In this document: one piece after another, positions 27,288 through 35,074 of the stretch
Numbering within the stretch: position 1 is the first letter of the stretch
Layout: each line of letters opens with the position of its first letter
Translations under genes and position numbers: made by a program
Assembly (NCBI GenBank): GCA_964512995.1
Contig: CAZELM010000016.1
Span: 23,993 to 87,992 of the forward strand
DNA: 64,000 nt
Source: CAZELM01 sp964512995
GTDB taxonomy: Bacteria > CSSED10-310
Reading direction: 5' to 3'
Notes under the pieces: generated by a model
Told to the model about the DNA's origin: nothing
The model's database searches: none
The model's input: only the letters and a program-made list of their open reading frames with translations

Positions 27288-27746
27288 ATGTTTGCGGACA
27301 TCCCACCTGAAACTCAAGACGCTCCCGCAGAAAATCTTCTGGTGGAGTTAGATATTCCATCAGAAATGATTCTGATTCCTATGGTTGTAGATTTGGGTAT
27401 CTCCTTGATGGAAATCCGAGGGTATCTTGAACAGGACCTCCAGGCGGTCAAGCTCGCGATCCATGAGACCTTGGTAAATGCCATACAATATGGCAACCGG
27501 GGAAATCCTTCAGCCAGAGTCCATATCAAATTCTATATCAAAGATGATTGTTTCTATACGGATATTGATGACGAGGGGACAGGATTTGAGATCGACGCGC
27601 TTTCGGATCCAACTCAGCCGGAAAATATTTTAAAACCCAGTGGAAGAGGGATTTTTCTTGTTCGCAATCTCACCGAGGACTTCAAAGTGACCAAATTACC
27701 CAACAAAGGTGTTCGTGTCACATTCTGTCGCCTGAAAAAAAAGTAA
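27288..27746 (+). CDS. RsbW-like ATP-binding protein (HATPase_c)
   Basis: The 152-residue protein has the N-box AIHETLVNAIQYGN, the G1 box DIDDEGTGF and the G2 region PSGRGIFLVRNL. It should be the kinase and binding partner of the STAS protein encoded 11 nt upstream. It differs clearly from the minus-strand HATPase at 26310, so the two are not recent duplicates. Confidence 0.92.
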   Translation: MFADIPPETQDAPAENLLVELDIPSEMILIPMVVDLGISLMEIRGYLEQDLQAVKLAIHETLVNAIQYGNRGNPSARVHIKFYIKDDCFYTDIDDEGTGFEIDALSDPTQPENILKPSGRGIFLVRNLTEDFKVTKLPNKGVRVTFCRLKKK

Positions 27747-27771
27747 TACAAATTCAACGATTAGGAGGATA

Positions 27772-28182
27772 ATGATGAACGAAAAAAGAATCAGTGATAA
27801 AATTCAAACTGCAGATTGGAAAAATGAAAAACACGTACCCGTGATCGAGTGTGCCGATTCCGTCAAAAGTGAGGATTGGGTCACTGTCCGAGTTGGACTG
27901 AGCAAAGCCGTTGTGCATCCCAATACGACTGAACATCACATACGATGGATTAAAGTCTTCTTCTCACCCGATACTGATAAGTTTACATACGATCTTGGAA
28001 CTTTTGAATTCAATGCACACGGTGAACACGCATCCGGCGCAAATCAAGGACCAGTCTATACACGCGATCAGATAGAATTTACATTTAAAGCAAAATCATC
28101 TGGAACCATTCACGCGCTGGCTCTTTGCAACATTCATGGTCTTTGGGAATCCAGCAAGCATGTTACCGTGACTGCGGGTTGA
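27772..28182 (+). CDS. Superoxide reductase (desulfoferrodoxin class II-like)
   Basis: The 136-residue enzyme reduces superoxide to hydrogen peroxide using a square-pyramidal Fe centre with four His and one Cys. Ligand candidates are H21 in EKHVPVIE (with E19 and K20 of the conserved EKH motif), H49 in HPNTTEHHI, H55, C119 and H122 in CNIHGLWE. The N-terminal desulforedoxin domain with its four Cys is absent, as in neelaredoxins. The second ATG (27775) may be the true start given AGGAGG spacing. It follows the signalling genes by 25 nt and ends in a strong terminator, so it is probably the last gene of that operon. Confidence 0.93.
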   Translation: MMNEKRISDKIQTADWKNEKHVPVIECADSVKSEDWVTVRVGLSKAVVHPNTTEHHIRWIKVFFSPDTDKFTYDLGTFEFNAHGEHASGANQGPVYTRDQIEFTFKAKSSGTIHALALCNIHGLWESSKHVTVTAG

Positions 28183-28210
28183 TCCCACCAATGATTGTGT
28201 ATTCATGAAC

Positions 28211-28242
28211 AACACCCCGGCTCCCGGGGTGTTCTGCTTTTT
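28211..28242 (+). terminator. Rho-independent terminator after superoxide reductase
   Basis: A perfect 10-bp GC-rich stem (28211-28220 with 28224-28233, three-base loop) is followed by CTGC and five T. This separates the STAS/HATPase/SOR operon from the HD gene. Confidence 0.92.
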
Positions 28243-28283
28243 CAACTCATCGATCATGTTTTAAGGTGGAAGTGTAACCGGTC

Positions 28284-29561
28284 ATGCAGGATGATGCTGT
28301 TTTATTGTTTGATATGGTCATGGGGATCTCCGAGGCGATCGATCTTGTGAGTCCCGTCTTGGTAAATCATCATCTGCAGGTTGCATATATCGCACTGAGC
28401 TTATCTGATGCCCTTGGATATGACGCCGACATGAGACAAGATATCTGGACTGCAGCAGCCCTCCATGATATTGGTGCGTTATCCTTGAAAGAACGGTTGG
28501 ATACATTCGAATTCGAGTATGAAAAGCCTGCGTTTCATGCAAACGTAGGGTATTTTCTTCTCCGTAACTTCGATCCACTTGCGCATTCAGCCAACCTGAT
28601 CCATTATCATCATATCCCATGGGATTATGGGAAATATTCATTGATTAACGGGGATATCGTCCCAGTTGAAGCACATATCCTGCATCTTGCAGATCGAATT
28701 GCGGTTCTGATTCAAAAAGAACAGGAACCGCTGTGTCAACGTCCACGGATTATTAATGCGATATCCGAACATGTTGGAACACGGTTCTTGCCCGATCTGG
28801 TCGCTATTTTTCAGGAAATTTCCCAACGCGATCATTTCTGGTATGACGTCGCCTCTCCTTCCATCTCCCGGATCATCACACAGAAAACCCATTTCCAGCA
28901 AATTCCGATGAACCTGATCAACCTCATTACAATCACCCGAATGTTATCACGGGTGATCGATTTCCGGAGTCAGTTTACTGCAACTCATTCCTCTGGCGTT
29001 GCGGTTGTTTCGGAGTATCTTGCACGGCATTGTGGTTTCTCTGATGAAGATATCCTTCGGATTAAAATAGCCGGTTATCTCCATGATGTGGGGAAATTAG
29101 CCATTCCTTCAGAGATCTTAGAGAAACAAGGGACCTTGAATAATCTGGAGAAAAATATTCTTCGGATGCACGTCTATAATACCTTTCAGATTCTCCAGAA
29201 TATCGGTTTTCCGGGTGATATCACATCCTGGGCTTCCTATCATCACGAGAAGTTGAATGGGGCGGGCTATCCGTTTCAAATGAAAGGTGATGAAATTTCA
29301 CTGGGAGCAAGAATTGTTGCTGTGGCGGATATTTTTACAGCTACGTCAGAAAATAGACCCTACCGGATTGGAATGGAGGCTTCTGATGTTCTGTCATCAC
29401 TGGATCGCCTGGTTAATAACGGTGCACTCGATGCTGAGGTTGTCTCTGTTCTGAAGTCTCATTTTATTGAGATCAATGACATGCGGATCGAAGAACAACT
29501 CCAGGAAGGCATGGAATACAACGAATTCCTCCAGCTCTCGAACACATCTGTATCCCAATAG
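28284..29561 (+). CDS. Double HD-domain protein (HD-GYP-like)
   Basis: The 425-residue protein has two HD domains. The first (about 20-180) has ALHDIGALSL and an HYHH site but no GYP motif. The second (about 225-400) has YLHDVGKLAIPSEIL, HHEKLNGAGYP and VADIFTATSENRPYR. In the signature HHExxDGxGYP the D is replaced by N. It may hydrolyse cyclic di-nucleotides; the first domain is probably regulatory or degenerate. No membrane helix is seen. A terminator separates it from the upstream signalling operon, but its position next to those genes suggests a functional link. Confidence 0.85.
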   Translation: MQDDAVLLFDMVMGISEAIDLVSPVLVNHHLQVAYIALSLSDALGYDADMRQDIWTAAALHDIGALSLKERLDTFEFEYEKPAFHANVGYFLLRNFDPLAHSANLIHYHHIPWDYGKYSLINGDIVPVEAHILHLADRIAVLIQKEQEPLCQRPRIINAISEHVGTRFLPDLVAIFQEISQRDHFWYDVASPSISRIITQKTHFQQIPMNLINLITITRMLSRVIDFRSQFTATHSSGVAVVSEYLARHCGFSDEDILRIKIAGYLHDVGKLAIPSEILEKQGTLNNLEKNILRMHVYNTFQILQNIGFPGDITSWASYHHEKLNGAGYPFQMKGDEISLGARIVAVADIFTATSENRPYRIGMEASDVLSSLDRLVNNGALDAEVVSVLKSHFIEINDMRIEEQLQEGMEYNEFLQLSNTSVSQ

Positions 29562-29978
29562 CTTGCCCTGTGAATGTCTGCTGGCAGACGGAATTCCTCC
29601 GGTAATAAATCCGGCCAACCACGCTTCTCGAAGAGAGTTGACGGGAAATTAACTCCCTTCCGGGCACAGAATTCAGCCGATGGATTCAATGATGGATGAA
29701 CAATTCATGCAATTCTTAGCGCTCATGGATTAGTCTTTACTCAGATCTCCCCCATCAACGAGTTGCTTCTCATGATAATAAGGTCATTTGGCTTGATCTT
29801 TGCTAAATAATAAAAAGTTGTTTTGTGGGAATCTTTTTTCCTTTTAGCTGACTGCTATCAAGAAAGCTCACGACTGACATTCGTTTCCTAAGAATTTTTA
29901 AACACAATTCGTTAATAACATTTTTCAATCCGTTGTGTTGGATATGGTCTGGAAAAATTTTTTTGAAAGGATGATGAG
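29562..29978. other. Intergenic region, nothing recognised
   Basis: 417 bp with several short frames and no coding signal until the GGATGATGAG site before the next ATG. It contains a small GTCTGC/GCAGAC hairpin near 29577. Probably holds the promoter of the carboxypeptidase gene. Confidence 0.3.
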
Positions 29979-32900
29979 ATGAGAAAATTCACATTTCTTC
30001 TGTTATCAATGCTGTTTTTCATTACGATCTGCTCAGCATTTTCTGATGAATCATCACTGGAATCCGACATGGTTGTGAATATCCATTTTAAGGATAAAAA
30101 TCTGGCATTTATTCAGTTGAAACCCTTGCATCTTTCATACGAAGACGTTCAGGAAACATGGGCGCGAGCGCTTGTAAAACACTCCCAGTTGGATGAAATC
30201 CAGAAACTCGGTTTCAATGTCGAAGTGCTCTATGAAGACAGTCGCGACCGGGCTGCCGAATGGCGAGAGGCATTGGGTGATCGATGGACCAGCTATGGCT
30301 CGGCTGTAACAACCATGCAGACAACCGCATCTCAACATGCCAACATTTGCAGGCTGTATGACATTGGACGGACAGTTCAGAATCGTACCATTTATGTCAT
30401 GCGGATCACGGACAATCCGGACATCGATGAAACCAATGAAGCCGAGGTCCGAATGGCAGGAAATATCCATGGGGATGAGTTTATTTCGTTTGAGTTGATG
30501 ATGTTATTGATTCAATATCTGACGGATAATTACGGCTCCAATCCCACGGTGACAAATCTCGTTGATAACCGCGATATCTGGGTCCAACCTTCAATCAACC
30601 CGGATGGCCATGAGAATGACACCCGCTATAATGCACATGGTGTCGATCTGAATCGGGATCATGGGTATATGTACAGTTACCAATCCGGAACAGGTCCATT
30701 TTCAGAGCAGGAACTCCAATATTTTAGAGACTGGTCGTTAAATCGAAATTTTTCAATGTCATTATCGTTTCATGGAGTTACGACCTATTTCAATTATGCA
30801 TGGAATTTCACCGGGGAGAATGCCTGGGACAAAGCGCAGATGGAATCTCTTGGAAATCAATATACCACATGGAACGGCTATGATGTTGTCGAAGGCTGGG
30901 ACTGGTATCAGACCAATGGGGATACCAATGATTGGAGCTATGGATGCCGGGGGGATTTCGATGTCACCATAGAAACTCCCGGTTATAGCGAGTCTCATAT
31001 TCAGACGGATTGGAACGGAAATCGAGATGCCATTTTATATATTATTGATCAGGCTGCCTATGGGATCTCGGGTGTGGTATCGGACATCAACACAGGCGAG
31101 CCTCTGGAAGGGTTGGTCACAATCATCCAGAAACCGATCATGGTTTATACGGATCCGGTTGCCGGGGATTACCATCGTCCATTGCAAGCAGGAACATATG
31201 ATATGGTCGTCTGGGCGAATGGGTATGCACCGATTACGGTTCTGGGTATCAATGTCCAGAATCAGCAAACAACCGTTCGAAATGTCCAACTGGCTCCCAA
31301 CTATGAATATTTTACCATGCATGTTTGTTGGAACATCATTGATGATCATTATGAGAGTTATTCTGATTCCTGGTATCAGGGCTGGCCTCACAATGCATTG
31401 GGTCCTCCGGACGGTATCCCCTGCTCTCTGGGACGGAATGGTCAATTGGCACTGGATATGGGAGAACATTTTATGATCACCAATAATCCAGGGAACGATG
31501 TTATCGTTTACGAGACTGATGTTGGAGATGGTGATGAGGGATTCACACTGTATGGTTCCTCCGGTAATTTTCTGGGTCCTTGGGTGCTCATAGGAACTGG
31601 AATGGGCACAACGGAATTCGACCTGACGGGGACAGGTTTATCGATCGTACGCTATTTTAAAATTGTGGATGACAACAATGGAACCTATGATGGCGAAAAT
31701 CCGGGATATGATCTCGATACCATCGGTGCACTAGTCACGGTGCCGGGGTGCGGCCGGATTTCATTGGATGATGTTGCATATTCATGCGATGACACTCAGA
31801 TTACGATCACTCTGGTCGATTCGGACCTGAATACCAATCCAGGAACGCTCCAAAGCACGATCGTAAACATTTACTCCAACTCCAATCCAGCCGGTGAAAA
31901 TGTCACATTAACGGAAATCAGCGTGGATTCCGACACGTTTATCGGAAACATCCAGTTATCGGAAACCCATTCGGGGAGTGGATGGCTTCTGGTTGACCGT
32001 GGAGATCTGATTACGGTTCAGTATCATGATGCCGATTGTCAGGGAATGCCCCGGGATGTCATTGATACGGCCACTGCCAATTGTGCTGATCCCATTCTCA
32101 GCTATGTGTCACACTCCATTCAAACTGACAGCGGCGATCTTGATGGAATCTGGGATCCCGGAGAGACCATCACGGTGGCTGTCACGATCCAGAACACCGG
32201 CACTGAAACTGCCAGCGGCATTTATGGTACGATCGAAACCAATTTTCCGGAATATGTAACGGTTGATGACGCATCATCCGATTTTCCGAATGCCACAATA
32301 GGAGGTTCTGTCACATCACTCGCTCCCCACTTCACACTCACCGCTTCTCCTGCAACACCCAATCATACACTCGTCACACTGACACTGACCATTTTCTCCA
32401 ATGATTCGGAAGATACGTCAACATTCCAGATCGATATCACATCATCTAATTTTGCACGACGGTATTTATGGAATCTGGACATCAATCCCGCCTGGACAAC
32501 GCAAGGCCAGTGGGCATGGGGAGTTCCTCAGGGGCAAAGCGGTGATCCGACAACTGGGTCCACGGGCAATAATGTGTATGGATATAATCTGGCAGGAGCA
32601 TATCCGAATAATATGTCAGAAACCTATCTGACTACCTCTGCCATCAACTGCTCCAATCTGACCAATGTCGAAGTCCGGTTCATGCGATGGCTGGGTATCG
32701 AAAGTGCCACGTATGACCATGCCTCATTCCGGGTATCAACAAATGGAACAACTTGGACTACTGTCTGGGATCACACCGGAAGTACATCCATCGACACCGA
32801 GTGGCATGCCATGACATACAACATTTCATCTATCGCATCCAATCAGCCAGCGGTCTATCTCCGATGGGTCATGGGAACCACAGATTCATCTGTGACGTAT

Positions 32901-33830
32901 GGCGGATGGAATATTGATGACATCGAGATCTGGGCAGAATCATCATCATCCCCCACAAATACCCCGACATCGACTCCAACCCGTACACCGACTTTCACTC
33001 CAACCCGCACACCAACAAGTGTGCCCACCGTGACTCCAACAATAATACCGACTTTCACTCCAACAATGATGCCGACGGCAACTGCTACCATCCTGCCGAC
33101 ATCAACGCCCACTCCCGATGTTCCGACACCGACTCCGTCCTGTGTGCATGATGGTGATATCAACAACAGCGGCAATCTGACAGCTTCCGATGCGCAGTCT
33201 GCATTCTTAATTGCACTCGGAATGCTATCACCGACTCCCGAGGAACTTTGTTCAGCGGATTGTAATGGGAATGACATCGTTACGGCAGAAGATGCTCAGA
33301 TGATCTTTATGGGTGTGCTGGAACTCGCTTCCTGCTCAGATCCGATATCCAAATCCACATCGAAATCAAAACGATTCCTGACAACTTCACTGACAAACAA
33401 CTCGGAGTCGATCCTTCACGCAACCTCCCACGATCGGAATGTTATCTGGATCGAACGGCAGTCTGTCAGTGATGATGGATTCCTGACGGTTGAGATTCTT
33501 CTCGAAAATGCATCTGTTTCTGTTTCTGCCTTCACGCTCTCTTTGTCTTATGACAGCGGACTGATGTCATTTGTATCGTGTAATACCGGAGACCTGAATC
33601 AAAACTGGATTGAATTCGGATGCCACCAGATCGAAGACGGTATCGTGAAAATAGCTGGTTACAGTGCAGAAACTGGCTCATATACGGTGATTCCTCAGGG
33701 AAGTCTTGGTGCGCTTGTCCAACTTGTTTTTCACACAACAGAAGGCTCGGTTAGTGACATACGTCGGATGGAAATCAAGGATCTCGAAGACGATCTCCAG
33801 GGATTCCAAATAGAAAATCCGGAATTCTAG
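29979..33830 (+). CDS. Secreted M14 zinc carboxypeptidase with dockerin-like and cohesin-like modules
   Basis: The 1283-residue protein begins with a signal peptide (about 1-22). The M14 peptidase domain (about 95-360) shows the HGDE zinc motif in AGNIHGDEFISFELM, NPDGHENDTRYNAHGVDLNRD, an LSFHG zinc histidine and a catalytic Glu in TIETPGYSES. A carboxypeptidase regulatory-like domain follows (about 365-445), then Ig-like and beta-sandwich modules, a Thr-Pro linker (about 990-1045), a four-cysteine dockerin-like domain (about 1048-1115: DGDINNSGNLTASDAQ... ADCNGNDIVTAEDAQ), and a C-terminal cohesin-like domain (about 1150-1283; FTLSLSYDSGLMSFVS... GSLGALVQLVFHT). The protein probably digests extracellular proteins. 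A dockerin and a cohesin in one chain is unusual. A terminator follows. Confidence 0.88.
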   Translation: MRKFTFLLLSMLFFITICSAFSDESSLESDMVVNIHFKDKNLAFIQLKPLHLSYEDVQETWARALVKHSQLDEIQKLGFNVEVLYEDSRDRAAEWREALGDRWTSYGSAVTTMQTTASQHANICRLYDIGRTVQNRTIYVMRITDNPDIDETNEAEVRMAGNIHGDEFISFELMMLLIQYLTDNYGSNPTVTNLVDNRDIWVQPSINPDGHENDTRYNAHGVDLNRDHGYMYSYQSGTGPFSEQELQYFRDWSLNRNFSMSLSFHGVTTYFNYAWNFTGENAWDKAQMESLGNQYTTWNGYDVVEGWDWYQTNGDTNDWSYGCRGDFDVTIETPGYSESHIQTDWNGNRDAILYIIDQAAYGISGVVSDINTGEPLEGLVTIIQKPIMVYTDPVAGDYHRPLQAGTYDMVVWANGYAPITVLGINVQNQQTTVRNVQLAPNYEYFTMHVCWNIIDDHYESYSDSWYQGWPHNALGPPDGIPCSLGRNGQLALDMGEHFMITNNPGNDVIVYETDVGDGDEGFTLYGSSGNFLGPWVLIGTGMGTTEFDLTGTGLSIVRYFKIVDDNNGTYDGENPGYDLDTIGALVTVPGCGRISLDDVAYSCDDTQITITLVDSDLNTNPGTLQSTIVNIYSNSNPAGENVTLTEISVDSDTFIGNIQLSETHSGSGWLLVDRGDLITVQYHDADCQGMPRDVIDTATANCADPILSYVSHSIQTDSGDLDGIWDPGETITVAVTIQNTGTETASGIYGTIETNFPEYVTVDDASSDFPNATIGGSVTSLAPHFTLTASPATPNHTLVTLTLTIFSNDSEDTSTFQIDITSSNFARRYLWNLDINPAWTTQGQWAWGVPQGQSGDPTTGSTGNNVYGYNLAGAYPNNMSETYLTTSAINCSNLTNVEVRFMRWLGIESATYDHASFRVSTNGTTWTTVWDHTGSTSIDTEWHAMTYNISSIASNQPAVYLRWVMGTTDSSVTYGGWNIDDIEIWAESSSSPTNTPTSTPTRTPTFTPTRTPTSVPTVTPTIIPTFTPTMMPTATATILPTSTPTPDVPTPTPSCVHDGDINNSGNLTASDAQSAFLIALGMLSPTPEELCSADCNGNDIVTAEDAQMIFMGVLELASCSDPISKSTSKSKRFLTTSLTNNSESILHATSHDRNVIWIERQSVSDDGFLTVEILLENASVSVSAFTLSLSYDSGLMSFVSCNTGDLNQNWIEFGCHQIEDGIVKIAGYSAETGSYTVIPQGSLGALVQLVFHTTEGSVSDIRRMEIKDLEDDLQGFQIENPEF

Positions 33831-33842
33831 ATCGGATTGAAT

Positions 33843-33881
33843 ACTCCCTTCTGGTTCGGTAACTCAGAGGGGAGTTTATTT
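33843..33881 (+). terminator. Rho-independent terminator after the carboxypeptidase gene
   Basis: An 11-bp stem with one G-T pair (33843-33853 with 33865-33875) and an 11-nt loop is followed by TTATTT, directly after the stop codon. Confidence 0.8.
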
Positions 33882-34017
33882 CAAGTTCTGTTTTTATCAT
33901 TGAAACCGCATTTTTTTGCGGAACACAACGATGTGAATTTCTGTTTTAGGAACAGGATTGGAATTCCCAAGGTCTGAGGTGGGAGTAATTCAGATTCTAA
34001 TGAAACTCGCTGGATAC

Positions 34018-34046
34018 TTGTTATCTGAATTTTAAACGAGTAAGAT
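34018..34046 (+). promoter_or_regulatory. Promoter candidate for the HEAT lipoprotein gene
   Basis: TTGTTA (34018-34023) and TAAGAT (34041-34046) are 17 nt apart and about 25 nt before the start codon. The match is moderate. Confidence 0.35.
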
Positions 34047-34070
34047 ATCCGTTCTGAGGAGGTTACTGAT

Positions 34071-34745
34071 ATGATACGCATTGTTCTTTTTATAATCATC
34101 AACTTATTATTGTTCGGTTGTGGAAACGCTGCCAATCAGCAGGCTCAAGATAATTCAGCACATGCGGGGAAATCAATTGGATCAAAACAGACACCCGCTA
34201 AACCTGCATCACAAAACCAGACGCATACAGATACAACAATTAAACCTACAGAAACAAAATCGATCGCACCCACTACCGCCCCCGATTCCACTGCACAAAA
34301 AAGCAACTCCACCGAAATCAAACAAGATGTACCCCCTGCAGTACCTGTACAAGAATATACATCGCGAGAAGAAGCTCTAAAAGGATTGAACGATAAAGAC
34401 GCCAATAATCGGTGGCGGGCGGTTATGTATTTAAAAAATTTACCGGAAACCGGAACATCCGATCTTTTGGACATGTTGAACAATACCAATGAAGATGTTC
34501 GAGCTGCAGCAACAAAAGCATTGGGAGAACGAACTGCTGATCTCGACAAAGTAGTTCCACGGCTCCGTGAACTCCTGAGTGATCCCAATGCAGGGATCCG
34601 AGCAACCGCTGCACTGACATTGGGGGATATTGGAACACCGGCAGGAGCCGCTATCCAGGATTTAACAAGACTGGCGAATGATCCGGATAAAACAGTTCAG
34701 GAAGCTGCAGCCAATGCCCTGAAGAAAATCCAGGGGAATCAATAG
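34071..34745 (+). CDS. HEAT-repeat lipoprotein
   Basis: The 224-residue protein has a short signal with the lipobox LLFGC (Cys17), followed by a low-complexity Thr/Ser/Lys/Gln-rich linker (about 20-95) and three to four HEAT/PBS-lyase-type repeats (about 105-224), for example NEDVRAAATKALGE, DPNAGIRATAALTLGDIG and DKTVQEAAANALKKI. HEAT repeats bind proteins. It is probably anchored to a membrane and exposed in the periplasm or outside. GAGGAGG lies about 8 nt before the ATG. Confidence 0.85.
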   Translation: MIRIVLFIIINLLLFGCGNAANQQAQDNSAHAGKSIGSKQTPAKPASQNQTHTDTTIKPTETKSIAPTTAPDSTAQKSNSTEIKQDVPPAVPVQEYTSREEALKGLNDKDANNRWRAVMYLKNLPETGTSDLLDMLNNTNEDVRAAATKALGERTADLDKVVPRLRELLSDPNAGIRATAALTLGDIGTPAGAAIQDLTRLANDPDKTVQEAAANALKKIQGNQ

Positions 34746-35074
34746 TCCAAGGGTGCGATCAGGAATCACTCCAATTCTCTACACACATCCATGACAATGG
34801 ATGATAGCCGCTTCAAGTATGGCCGCTTATCGTGATGTGGAACAACACAATTACCGGTCAGCATCTACTTCATCGTTTTGATAACCAGCAATTACCAGAC
34901 GCATAAAACCTGTGATCAAATTCGATTTTAAGGGATTCTTTCTTGAAATGTATTTTTGCTCAAATGACTTATGGCTTTTTGGCGATGATTATTATTCGGA
35001 AAGGATTCTCCTGCGATCGCTTAATTGATCAGTTGTGCCATCAATTTTTAGTGGATTTTTCAGAGGAGCGTTTT
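34746..35074. other. Intergenic region, nothing recognised
   Basis: 329 bp. An in-frame extension of the next gene reaches into it from 34943, but its N-terminus does not look like a signal peptide. A short CATCCAT/ATGGATG hairpin is near 34785. No RNA gene seen. Confidence 0.35.
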
